NCBI GenBank assembly: GCA_029953675.1
Contig: JAMWBK010000007.1
Location: 930,001 to 994,000, forward strand
DNA from: Rhodosorus marinus
Taxonomy: Eukaryota > Rhodophyta > Stylonematophyceae > Stylonematales > Stylonemataceae
DNA: 64,000 bases
Direction of reading: 5' to 3'
Shown here: one piece after another, positions 10,537 through 23,093 of the stretch
How the letters are laid out: each line of letters opens with the position of its first letter
Numbering within the stretch: position 1 is the first letter of the stretch
Notes under the pieces: generated by a model
The model's input: the letters and a program-made list of their open reading frames with translations, nothing else
What the model was told of the DNA's origin: nothing
Database searches by the model: none
Made by a program: the position numbers and the translations under genes

Positions 10537-11681
10537 ATGTCGGAAAGGTGTGGTTGAAAAGGAGCTCAAGTTTCTTTGGTTGTCTGTATTCGGCTTTTTT
10601 TTTTTTTTTGGCTTGGGGTTACTAGGAGTGATGGATTTTAGATGTTTAGATGTGATGATTGTTTGGTGTTTAAGGGTGGTGGGTTAATGAGTGAAGGTTT
10701 TGATACATGCGCTGAAATGATACAAACAAAACATTGTGCTGGGCACATGCGTTGGGCCATTGGATTGGGTTTGATGTAGGACTGTTTTCGTGGGTAATCT
10801 TTCCTGGGATACCAGATGGCAGGGCTTGAAGGACCATATGCGTCAAGCCGGAAATGTGGTTCACGCGGAGGTCTTTAGTGAGGCGTCTGGTAGGTCGGCC
10901 GGATGTGGAATTGTCGAGTATGAATCGAAAGCAGACGCCATGCATGCAATCACCGCCTTGAACAACAGTACGCTCGATGGGAGACAAGTCTTCGTTCGGG
11001 AGGATAGGGATTCTGGACGACAGCCTCGCGGCGGTGGCGGCGATGCTGGTGTTGGGGGTGGTGGCGGTGGTGGCGGTGGATTCTTCAACCGAGGCGGTAG
11101 CGGCGGTGGCTTCGGAGGGGGTGATTTCGATCGCGGCTTCAACGACAGGGGCTTCGATCGCGGTGGCTTTGACTCCGGCTTTGACCGCGGAGGCGACCAG
11201 TTTGGTAAGTATTTTTTCGTTTTCTTCCTCAAGCCGCAACGATGTTCTTGTCAATCTTGTCTGATCTCTTCTTGGGTGCGTAGGTGGAAGAGGCGACTAC
11301 AATAGGGGCGACATTGGGGGCGGTGATGATGGTGGCGGTGGCGGTGGCGGTGGCGGTGGCGGTGGCGGTGGAGGTGGTTTCCAGTTTGGCAATCAAGGCA
11401 ATGGTGGAGGAGGTGCCGGTGGCGGATTTCGGGACGACCGCGGAAGGAAAGTGGTTGTGACGAATCTGCCCTACCAAATTCGATGGCAGGAACTGAAAGA
11501 CATATTCCGTTCCTGCGGTGAGGTCATCCGGGCGGACGTGTTGACGGGACCCGATGGCCGCTCCAAGGGCGTAGGAACCATTGTCTTCGAGTCCGAAGCC
11601 GGCGCACAGGAAGCCATTTCTCGTCTCAACGAAGCCGAGTTGGACGGACGTGTTATTTACGTTCGTTTCGATCGCTACTAG
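10537..11681 (+). CDS. Glycine-rich RNA-binding protein with two RRMs
   Basis: This protein probably binds RNA in splicing, mRNP transport or stability. Exons are 10537-10547, 10780-11204 and 11284-11681 (277 aa). The 11-nt first exon encodes only MSE plus part of the next codon; splicing it to 10780 gives MSERTVFVGNLSWDT, a perfect RRM start, which supports the model. RRM1 covers about residues 5-77 (RNP2 VFVGNL; the RNP1 region is degenerate, SAGCGIVEY). A Gly/Arg/Asp linker of ~120 residues follows, including DRGF and RGG-like motifs and a pure Gly run encoded by a GGTGGC hexamer repeat at 11331-11375. RRM2 is C-terminal (VVVTNLPYQIRW; KGVGTIVFES), ending VRFDRY. The poly-Gly tract should be length-variable. 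The organisation resembles fungal Gbp2/Hrb1-like and related SR-like proteins; orthology is not established. Confidence 0.87.
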
Positions 11682-12291
11682 ACTTCCGCCATCCCCGAAA
11701 CCTGTGGACTAGCTTCGCTGAAATTGGTTGTCTGAGAATAGAAGATGCGTTTGTTTTTTTGCGTGATCGTATGCCACTGAGGTCCATAGTCACCGCTGAT
11801 GCGGGGTCGGCAGCCTGCAGGGTAGTAAAAGTCGAAAGATTTCAGCGCGAAGAGTAGCCTATTTGGAAAATCTTGAACAAACGAAAAGTAGGCCTTCCCA
11901 ACTACAATAAAGTCATCGTCGCCCTGGGCGCAAAGTCAGCCTGTCGTCGCAATTGTCTAGCGAGCGGATGGATAGCAAAGACTCGACATCCGGGACGTCC
12001 TGTCCACGGTTCAGTCCTGACCTTTGGGACGGTCCCATAACACCAATGCTGTGTGGAAATAGCTTTTGTAGACTTTGTAGGCAGAAATCTTGCAGATCAT
12101 CCGTCCGTCGAGATGTGTAAGGAATTGGTAATGTTTCCTATCAATGTTTAGGATGAGAAACCGCCGGGGTTCCCCTAGCGTCGTTCGGATCTAATCTGTT
12201 TAGTCGGGTCATGGATTCGAGTTGAGAGATTTCTAATAAAGGCGCGCACTCTTCTTCTGACGTTGAAATTTTCTTGTTGTTCTTATTTTAA
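11682..12291. other. Intergenic region between convergent genes
   Basis: This holds the 3' regions of the RRM gene (+) and eS7 (-). An AATAAA lies near 12234 on the plus strand. No coding frame of note was seen. Confidence 0.4.
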
Positions 12292-12876
12292 TTACTCGGC
12301 ACTCAAAACAGGGAACTCAAACACGACATCCTTTCCAGTAAGCTTCTTGTACACAGATTGGAAGGTTTCGGTCTTGTGTTCTACATTCTGCTTCTCCTTA
12401 GGGTCAAGGTGTACCTTGTAGAGCCGACCTCCGTCCATCTTGAATCGTGTTCTTTGTCCAACGATTTCGGTAGGATATACGATATCTTCAAGCGTAGCCT
12501 GGTGCACGGAGGTAAGCGTTCGGTTTCTCGGTCGCTTCTGTGCCAACAAACGCTTTCCTGCTCTCTCTCTTCTCATAATCCTCCTAGACGCCACCACAAT
12601 CACGTGCTTTCCAGAAAACTTCTTCTCAAGCTCTCTCACAAGCCTAGACTGGATCTTGTGGACTTTCTGAAGCAGCCTAAACGGTACGAACACCACCACC
12701 GCCTTCTTCGACCCAACATCGATCTCCTTAGCCCCAGTGATAAAGATCTCCCTCAAATCCTCCCACGACTCCGCGCTAGACTCCTCCAGCTCAAGCATCG
12801 CGTGCGCAACAGCCTCCTCCAGTATATCAGGCTCGGCCCCATTCTCCTTGTGGATCTTATGTCTCACGTCCGCCAT
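12292..12876 (-). CDS. RPS7: 40S ribosomal protein eS7 (RPS7)
   Basis: This is a small-subunit ribosomal protein of the eukaryotic eS7 family, 194 aa, the usual length, in one uninterrupted exon from ATG at 12876 to TAA at 12292. Family landmarks include KAVVVFVPFRLLQKVHKIQ, LVRELEKKFSGKHVIVVA, RRIMRRERAG, QKRPRNRTLTSVH and VYPTEIVGQRTRFKMDGG. It works in the cytosolic ribosome. Most other genes here are split, so the lack of introns stands out. It lies tail-to-tail with the RRM gene. A long plus-strand frame at 12358-13194 overlaps it and is only its antisense shadow. Confidence 0.97.
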   Translation of the reverse strand: MADVRHKIHKENGAEPDILEEAVAHAMLELEESSAESWEDLREIFITGAKEIDVGSKKAVVVFVPFRLLQKVHKIQSRLVRELEKKFSGKHVIVVASRRIMRRERAGKRLLAQKRPRNRTLTSVHQATLEDIVYPTEIVGQRTRFKMDGGRLYKVHLDPKEKQNVEHKTETFQSVYKKLTGKDVVFEFPVLSAE

Positions 12877-13200
12877 AACGCCTCAATCCTTCCCTACCCC
12901 CCCTTTCCCTCTTTAAACAAAACTAGAACAGAACGAGGCAAAGCAAAACTAAAAAAAAACAAACTCCAAACACACACACACACACCACCAAAACGGCCAA
13001 CACTTGTCCCTCCTCCCTTCCTTTCAAAACCTGATCTCCTACTCTATCCCTTCCTTACTCCCAACCCGAACCAACCCCTGACCACCACACCTTCTCCTCT
13101 CCTTCCGGTGAAGAAGCGAAGACCAAACACACGAAATCCTTCTCATCCATTCCGGGCACGCCCGAATTTTTTTTTTTTTCCCCAAGCACATTGAGAAAAC
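12877..13200 (-). promoter_or_regulatory. 5' flank of eS7
   Basis: On the coding strand this is G/T-rich and C-poor (plus strand: long CCCTCC, CCTTCC and ACACAC runs). It contains an (AC)n run near 12967-12985. It likely holds promoter and 5' UTR. Confidence 0.45.
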
Positions 13201-13645
13201 ATCCAAAAAAAAAAAAGCCAATCACCGACGACGCCGCGGCAGAAATCGGTAATAAAATTTACGTAATACAAAAAAGAATAGGTATCGAAAAAAGCCCCCA
13301 AAAGGGGCCCAGAGGAAGAAACAATTTTTTTCGAGTGACAGTCTGTCTTCTTAATTTATTTGGAGTGACAGTCTGTCATCTTAATTTTTCTCTTTTTTTG
13401 AAGAGAACAAGAAAAATAAAATAAAATAATGAAATAAACACAGTCCGTTGGAATGTTTGTTATCAATGACACGACACGTGTCCACCTGGGTACTGAGTCA
13501 ATTATTTCAGAATTCCCGGTTATACTTCCCTCCGAATTGCTCCCTAATTAGGTAGAATATCCCAAATCTAAGTTTCATTTCCTAACTCTGATTGGTCTTT
13601 TTTTTTTTGGTCTCTGTTGCTTGTCTACTTCAAGCTATAACCTCG
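13201..13645. other. AT-rich intergenic region with a 30-bp direct repeat
   Basis: A 30-bp unit containing GAGTGACAGTCTGTC is repeated at 13331-13360 and 13361-13390. The motif ACACGTGTCC lies near 13473. No gene is recognised. Confidence 0.4.
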
Positions 13646-13649
13646 AAAG

Positions 13650-14070
13650 CCACACGTGATTGTTTCCGACCGTGATTCGAAGTCTACCAGCGTCTATTCT
13701 GGCAGCAACTTATGCGATTGTTGAAGGTCAAAACCAATATGAATACTACGTACCACCCCCCAGATGGACAAAAACTGAGGGATGGCAGACGCTCGCACTG
13801 CAGCTGAACTATTCCTCCAGAACTGGGCAGGCTTGGGAGTACAAACCCGACGATTGTTTCCGACCGTGATTCGACGGTTACCAGTCTATTCTGGCAGCAA
13901 CTTACGCGATTGTTGAAGGTGAAAAACCAATGAGTACTGCGTACCACCCCCAGACGGATGGACAAATTGAGCGAGTCAACCAAACTTTGGAGACGTATTT
14001 GAGATGCAGCAGTACCCGAGCAACCTGGGCCTCGGACCTCGAATCACGGTCGGAAACAATCGTGCGGGTT
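13650..14070 (+). mobile_element. Ty3/gypsy integrase remnant, internally duplicated
   Basis: Translated pieces read VIVSDRDSK-like and STAYHPQTDGQIERVNQTLE, the hallmark of the Ty3/gypsy integrase core around its catalytic glutamate. The segment starting GATTGTTTCCGACCGTGATTCG occurs at about 13660 and again at about 13853, and its reverse complement appears at about 14039-14064. The frame is broken by stops and indels, so this is non-functional debris. Confidence 0.8.
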
Positions 14071-14339
14071 AGTCCACCGAAGCGTACCCAGTTCTGGAGG
14101 AATAGTTCAGCTGTTGTGCGAGCGTCTGCATCAGTCCTAGTCGCGACAAACTTCGCGTACTTCGAGAATCGGCCGACGATTACGTCATGTCCAGATCCCG
14201 TCGTCGGGACCGGCCAGAATTCAAGGATTTCCTCTTTAACACGCGGAGAGATCCTAACCTGTCGTGGACAATGTTATGCAGAAGCCTCGAAGAGTACACC
14301 GGAAGTTAGCAAGAACGCCAACAGTAGGAACGGAGGTCT

Positions 14340-14640
14340 AGGGAGAGGCTCAAGGGAAGAAAACTTGTGATGGCATCGACCCAAGCCACCAGGAAGACGC
14401 ACAGGGTTACGTGCTACAATTACGGTCAGCGTCGACATTTCAAGAACGAATGTCCAGAACCAGAAGAAGCGACCACGAAGAAATTTCACTCCGGAATCGT
14501 GAGACCGACTCAAGGGAGTGGCAAACGTACTGATCGATGCCAGGGGGTCGAAGACGCATTATACGTCTGCCGTCCTAGCGAGGACTCTGGCCGGACACGT
14601 GCTTGATATAATCATCGAGAAAAATTCTTGAGGACCGGTC
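14340..14640 (+). mobile_element. Ty3/gypsy gag zinc knuckle and protease remnant
   Basis: A degenerate CCHC knuckle reads CYNYGQRRHFKNEC, with the second Cys changed to Tyr. In another frame, VANVLIDARGSKTHYTSAVL matches a retropepsin start in which the DSG/DTG active site is altered to DARG. The zinc knuckle followed by protease is the expected order for Ty3/gypsy, but the integrase fragment lies upstream, so the pieces are rearranged. Confidence 0.65.
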
Positions 14641-14687
14641 AGACCCCCCTGGCATCCATCAGTACGTTCGCTACTCCCTTGAGTCGG
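14505..14687. repeat. Long inverted repeat in Ty3/gypsy debris
   Basis: The arm at 14505-14549 (from CCGACTCAAGGGAGT to CCAGGGGGTC) is matched by its reverse complement at 14642-14687 with a few mismatches, leaving a spacer of about 92 bp. The first arm encodes part of the protease remnant, so the inverted copy arose from the element itself. Confidence 0.75.
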
Positions 14688-14689
14688 AG

Positions 14690-16205
14690 AAGCGTCTGTA
14701 GCTGGTACTTCCATTGCCCGAGGGCATTCCTGGACTCCTCCTTCCCAGTACTGAGGGTAACTTCAGGTCCATAGTTCGCCGTTCCCTCTCAGCCAAAGTC
14801 ACTCTGGTTTGCATCATGAGTTCACTCAAAGGTATTTATTCTCGCACTAAGCGACTGAGCCCATGTAGAAAATTGATCTCTGCTGTAGCCTTTTCTCAAA
14901 CATCGGTGCCTTCCTTTCTTCGTACTCTGACCTCATGCAAACAAATGCACCCACGTAGAGCGTATATCCGCTATGGTCCAATATTATCTGCTACTGCTAC
15001 GGTAAGGTTCCTACCCCTGTGGTGTTAAGGTCTCCATACTCTTTGACCTTTCAACATTGAGGAGGGAGGAAGGTTAAGAAGCACAGCCACCGTCCTAAAC
15101 CTAGCACGGCCATAGTGCTAACCCTAGCACAGCCGGAGGGCTAAAGTGGAGACTCGTGATGGGATTTGGCACCCTATCCGGGTCTCTCGGGGTTAGCTTG
15201 AGGAGGGAGGAAGAAAAAAAAGAAACCAGAGTTAGAACAAAGAAGTTACAAGTGAAACGCTTTTTTACGAAGAAATTGAATACTAGGACAAGCGTCAGTT
15301 GAGGACGCTTCACAGACTGTCACGTTGCACAGGCGCTCTATTTAGCTTAACATCATGTCGCTCGGAGACAACATCGATGATAAAGATGTCCCCAACAGGA
15401 AAAGGCGGCGTTTTGAGGCGTCAGAGAGTCAAAAGACAGTTTGCCGTGAGGAAGGCCATCAGGATGAGCTCGGCTAATATACGAAATGAGGCCATAAAAG
15501 CCGATACCGTCACCTGAACCGGTTTGCGTCGATAAGTGAGTGGAACAAACCGATGCGACGAGGCCGTAGAGTACCGTCATCCCCTCAGCGTGCTCGGACG
15601 CCTTGAATCGTCGTACTGAACGCAGCTTCAGCACCACGACACCGGACGGACTCTGGAAGGTATCTGGTCCCTTGAACTGCAGTGTCGTTTGTTCAGAGAC
15701 GGTCAACCCGAGTGGGAACTGGGTCTGACTGAGAGAACGGAGCTAGTAATGAGAGTAAGCTGGCGTCCGAAAGCCGACGACAGAAAGCTTGGCGAAGAGA
15801 GGGAGGCGGAGTAGTGCCCATCGCGGCTGCGAAAAGAGTCCCGAAGCCTGTGAGCGTAGGTAGTGGCTGGATTCTATGCTCTTGGTGTTTTTCGTAGGAT
15901 CAAGTATGTTCCGACTAAGGGCCAGGATGGAGTTCGTCGAACGATATCAAGTGCGGAAACTGTCGTCATCAAATTTACAGAGCTCAAAAAAAGGGGAAGA
16001 AGCACGTCAAAACCTAGACTCAGGTGTGGACAATACCACTGCAAAGAGGCGCGGGAATTTGACGAGTTTTCGTGACGAAGCTCATGCCAAGGTCCCTCTC
16101 CATTGCAGATCGACATCGCTCATGGCGATCGCCCGCGCGCTGAGGGCGAGACCCAAGCTTCAGAGCACTCTTGCGTAATCTATGAAGTTGAACGTACAAA
16201 TCTCT
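14690..16205. other. No gene recognised; probable repeat debris
   Basis: No open frame shows a family signature. A GCTAACCCTAGCAC-type motif repeats near 15094-15142 and a GAGGAGGGAGGAAG motif occurs at 15058 and 15197. The lower end borders the Arf gene and may contain its 3' UTR. Confidence 0.3.
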
Positions 16206-17300
<1,095 letters not shown>

Positions 17301-19400
17301 AACGAGAAAGCCAAAAATCTTTCAAAATTGTCCTAGTTTCCACATTCTCATATTAAACAGCCGTAAAAGGGCCACATAAGCCTCTCACTGTTCTCAAGCC
17401 ACGAATTTTCCAAAAAATACAAAAAATTTCTTACTTATCAAACTGTTTCCAAAAAAACAGAATATCTTTCCCCTCCTATAGGGACAAGACAATTCTATTT
17501 TCAGTATTTAGTATCCCTCTTATTTTTTACTAAATAAATAAATTTTTGGTTTTAACCCCTAAAGTCTTTCTCCGAATGAATTTTAAAATGATCATAAAAA
17601 GAGGGGGGGGAGAATGTTTTTATTGCTGATGAATTACTAGGTGGCAAAATGACGTCCACAGGTGGGAATGACGGGCAGGGGAGTGTTCTAAATTACTTAT
17701 TTATGAATTTACTGGTGTATAATATTCGTTTAGAGGTTTTTTTGTGGATTTAGGGTCTTGAATATGAATAGAATGTCAAAATCTGGGGTGTTCTGATGTG
17801 GCGAGTTTGTGTTGTTTTGGTAGAGAGCTTGCCGAGTCCACGAGGGTTTGGAACTTGGCGAGGAAGGTTTTTGTCTGCTGAATAGAAGCTGCGAGTTTTG
17901 CATCTGTTTTCCGGTCGTCCTACAGTCTTGAAGGAACATAGGGTCAGTAGTGGTACAGATGACAGCTTTGATCCACACTCTCCGCCGGCTAAACGAAGTT
18001 ATCCACACATGGAGAGCTTGATAAGAGCTGTACTGGACTGCCAAGGTACTGACAAGACCCGGAAAAAATCGTGCAAGCGACAAGAACTCTGCACAACTCA
18101 GTTGCGTCCACAGGGCATGCAGCACTTATCTTGAGTTGACCGATCCCCTCAAATATCGACGATAGCCTGGACACGCTTCCATCTATCGATTTACTCGCTC
18201 GAGCTAGTAGTTTCATCTAATTTTTGCGCAATACAGAATAATCCAGAATCTTATTGAGAGCTAGTTTATATCTAATTATTTCACAAAACGAATGTGTAGT
18301 AAACGGAGGGTTATCATATATTTCTCAAATAACTAAATTGGACCCAGACGAGCGCAAATCCATTCCAGTATATCGAAGAGAGCGCCAGGGTCTTGACGGT
18401 GTTCAGGAGCTAGTTGCCACATGGGGAGCCCAATACTATAGAACTCATCCCCTCGATCCGAACCTTCTGTGCAAGGTAAAGGAGCCAAGTCGCATCTCCT
18501 CCGCCTTGGTCCTATGGGGAAGCAGATGATCTCTTGCGGGCCGTTGGGGGGGGTTAGGAGGGAACTGAAAAACGAAATCATTAAAAAGACACAGGACAGA
18601 AACCAAAACCACAACTGAGAAGCCTTTGTCAAAACGAAGCATATGAACCCTATTCTCCATCCGATTTCATTGTCAATGAAGCTAACCCCGAAGGCCCCAG
18701 CTTCCGCTCCAATACCAAAATCCGATGGTGCACACCATGGACCACACCCGTCAGACACAAAACTCCAGGAAAACACTGAACGAGAAAAAAAATAAAATCC
18801 AATTCTTTGATTATATATAAAAAAGGGAGTCCTCGGCCGCAGCCACGTGTCGAAAATTGCTGAACACAAAATCAGTCTTTTTTCCATATTGACTGCGTAA
18901 AGCTATTTGGCTACAAATTCAACATATATGTAATTCAATTTATCAAGATAATTTAATGAGTCAATCAAAACATTTGACCTGACACCGGTAAATATCCCTC
19001 CAATCAGTTACGGAGAGGACATGCATAATTTATGGCTTTGTCCCAAGAAGGGGGGTGCGTACCCTGTTTTGCGTACCCGATTATGTCATTTTAGAGTATT
19101 AAATAGAAGTTTTTAGATATCGAGCTCAATACGGAAGAAGGGGTGGAGGAAAAAGTCGGGCTACAATTTATGAAGTCTGTGTTTCATAATTAGAGTAGAT
19201 ATATCGTAGATATAGAGCAAAAGATTCCATACGGCGTCCAATAAAGGATTATGGTATCTAGATTAAGAACAGCAGTTTAATGTCCCGTGCTTTTCTTGAA
19301 AATCTAAAGAGTATTTGAATTGTTGAAGTTTTTGGGTAGTAAATGAAGATAGGAGTCAACTGTCATAAGCTGATGGGGAAAACTCTTTGGTCCATTCAGA
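17301..19400. other. Intergenic region between divergent Arf genes
   Basis: About 2.1 kb with no recognised gene. AT-rich blocks occur at 17390-17620 and 18890-19290. Short frames at 17898-18134 and 18333-18887 show no family features. Confidence 0.4.
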
Positions 19401-20691
<1,291 letters not shown>

Positions 20692-22060
20692 TTGTTTGAC
20701 GAGATGGTTATATGTATGGAGAAGAAGAGAGGAGATTATGCGAGAAAGTTGCGTGGGAAAGAGCCAGCGTGAGCGATTAACCGGATCAGAATAAAAACGA
20801 TGCAGTTACTTTTCTTAAAGATCTCGATGGCGAGCCCCGGGTCTTAAGGGTCATGAGCTCTTTATTTGTTTGTGCTAACCGGTTCCGAGAAAGCAATTCC
20901 TCTCTGAGATGCATTGTCTGAGATAGCCAGTGGTTCCTCACGAAAAGCGCCATCGAGTCTGCCCTGAACGGAAGGAATTTATTCCGTCGAGGTCGTAAAC
21001 TCAGGTAGGTTTCCGCTCTCTGCCACAGGTCACCACGAAGAGTTCGGTTGGGGTACTCTGCGGGCGGCGCGTTACCGCTGAGCGTGTCGTAGCTGTTCCT
21101 CTACAGACGGCTTTGACGATCAGCCCGCGATGAGTACGGCATCTGTTAACCAACCATGTAACATGATTTCTCAAAAGGCCCCCAAACCAGAACTCCAGAA
21201 GATCTCGAGCAACGCCTGCTCATTCGAGGAGACGAACGAGAGGCTAGGGCTCTAGGCGATGCGCAGGAAACCCTCCGCAGTTTGCTCCCTATTGAGTCTG
21301 CTACACATCCCAGTGATCTTACACCGGCAAAACATCCTTCGCGGACTCATTGCGAATGCGACAACTTAGTGATGGACTCTCAAGAAACTCCTCTGTTAGC
21401 TTGTTTGTACTCTGCTAGCAGCCGCTTTAGAACATTGTGAACTCCGATGTGACTTTACGGATCCTCAGTCTTGTTGGTAGTCCTTCGTTGACTATTCAAC
21501 TTTACTACTATTATCCAAACGAAGCAGAACGCTGATCATCATTTTAATGGGAGGCTGTTGTCCCCGAATGAGGTAGACTAGGAAGAGAGTAGAGAGCGCG
21601 CCTCCAAAACTAGGGCAGCATTACAGCGCCAGAGAGTCAGTAAAACGAGAGAGTCGTAGGACACCCACCCTGGGGTGGTTTAGCTTCCAGTCAAACCAGA
21701 GGGTTGGACTCAGAAAAAGCATACAGTCGGGAAAGAGCATCAAGTTGGTTGCGGTAACACTCCGGCAACCAAGCACCCCCCAAGCGGTATCTACGAATCC
21801 AAATACCTCTATAAGAAGTCGGGCGAACCGATAAGCAAGTGCAGACTGCAAAGCCTCAGCGTTGGTCCGCGGCTCCGAGTACACTTAACTCCTGACGACT
21901 CCCCACAGTATTCTCGAGCTGGGCTTTCAACGAAAGGAGTCCGTCAGAAAGGTTCCGGGCCGCGAGGAGACAAGGGAGCGTTAAGTCCACATACGCTAAT
22001 CGACTTGTATTTATACCTTTGTGGAAACACTCAGGTACTAGCTAGAACGAGGAAACGCAG
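20692..22060. other. No gene recognised
   Basis: This holds the 3' region of the Arf gene (an AATAAAA lies at about 20791), then sequence without a convincing frame. The frame at 21621-21884 (-) has no family features. Confidence 0.35.
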
Positions 22061-22064
22061 AAAT

Positions 22065-22148
22065 CGGGTTAGAAGTTGTCATTCATGTGTGACACCCTCT
22101 ATAACCCGGGTTATCAGTTGTCATTCATGTGTGACACCCTCTATAACC
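22065..22148. repeat. 42-bp direct tandem repeat, two copies
   Basis: The units at 22065-22106 and 22107-22148 differ at only a few positions. Each unit begins CGGGTTA and ends ATAACC, so its ends are inverted relative to each other, and contains GTTGTCATTCATGTGTGACA. The frame stays open because 42 is a multiple of three; I do not read it as coding. Confidence 0.85.
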
Positions 22149-22189
22149 CGATTTGGTGCATATGGGAATATTCCTTCTGAAGCTATGGT

Positions 22190-22237
22190 TTGGATACTTG
22201 AAGACACTCACCCATTGACGAGTGTAGTTGAGTTTGT
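22190..22237 (-). repeat. Inverted partial copy of the 154-bp unit
   Basis: The sequence GATACTTGAAGACACTCA through ACGAGTGTAGTTGAGTT is the reverse complement of AACTCAACCACACTCGTC...GAGTATCTTCAAGCATC inside the 154-bp units, with several mismatches. Confidence 0.55.
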
Positions 22238-22420
22238 TGAACGTCCTCAAGTAGGAAGACAAGGAGGAGTAACTAAATGCATTGGTTCGTCAGAGCGTAC
22301 ATCTTCGGTTTGCTCAGATTCTCCTAAACCTGCGCTTTGAGAGAGTGGTAGCTCTCGTACTGGATCCCAAGTTTCTTCACGCATCCAAACCAACAAGACA
22401 TTTTCAGCAGAAGCCCTTCT

Positions 22421-22860
22421 GGGGTTTCTGCTGAACGTGTCAATAGGATCGGATGCGGTGAGATATTGACACTAGAAATTATCCTCTACTCATCGCTCTG
22501 AGAACATGATGAACTCAACCACACTCGTCGAAAGATGAGTATCTTCAAGCATCAAACAGGATACATTCAGCTGTGGGGTTTCTGCCGAACGTATCAATAG
22601 GATCGGATGCGGTGAGATATTGACACTAGAAAGTGTCCTCTACTCATCACTCTGAGAACATGATGAACTCAACAACACTCGTCGAAAGATGAGTATCTTC
22701 AGGCATCCAACAGGATACATTCAGTTGTGGGGTTTCTGCTGAACGTATCAATAGGATCGGATGCGGTGAGATATTGACGCTAGAAAGTGTGCTCTACTCA
22801 TCACTCTTAGAACATGATGTCCTCAACCACAACCACACTCGTCGAACATTCAGCCGAAAG
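22421..22860. repeat. 154-bp tandem repeat, about 2.8 copies
   Basis: GGGGTTTCTGC starts at 22421, 22575 and 22729, exactly 154 bp apart. Shared blocks are ATAGGATCGGATGCGGTGAG, TATTGACACTAGAAA and the CACTCGTCGAAAGATGAGTA region. The last unit is shortened and runs into the perfect palindrome at 22872. Confidence 0.9.
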
Positions 22861-22871
22861 CCCTTTGGGAT

Positions 22872-22907
22872 CCACGCAGCCAATGTCTATAGACATTGGC
22901 TGCGTGG
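22872..22907. repeat. Perfect 36-bp palindrome
   Basis: The half-site CCACGCAGCCAATGTCTA is followed directly by its exact reverse complement with no loop. It lies at the end of the 154-bp array and about 190 bp upstream of the acyltransferase start codon. Confidence 0.95.
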
Positions 22908-23093
22908 AGATATTGAGGTTGGAAGGGGTTCGGGTTGCGGGAGGGGAGGAAAGCCGTAAAGGGTTGGTAAAGACTTGATGCAGAAGGAAACGCTTTCTTC
23001 TGCTGGAGTTGTCCTTGTAATATTTAGTTAGGAAACTGGATAGTGTTGTTTCCATCCCTTCTGGAATTTTATTGTGCTTGAAGGGCTAGAGGT

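Noticed and set aside
10670-11254. 194-codon minus-strand frame and a 123-codon Pro/Ser-rich frame at 10861-11232
   Set aside because: Both are antisense to the glycine-rich linker of the two-RRM protein; the low complexity reflects the Gly codons.
12358-13194. 278-codon plus-strand frame
   Set aside because: It is antisense to the full-length eS7 gene and its flank and has no recognisable domain.
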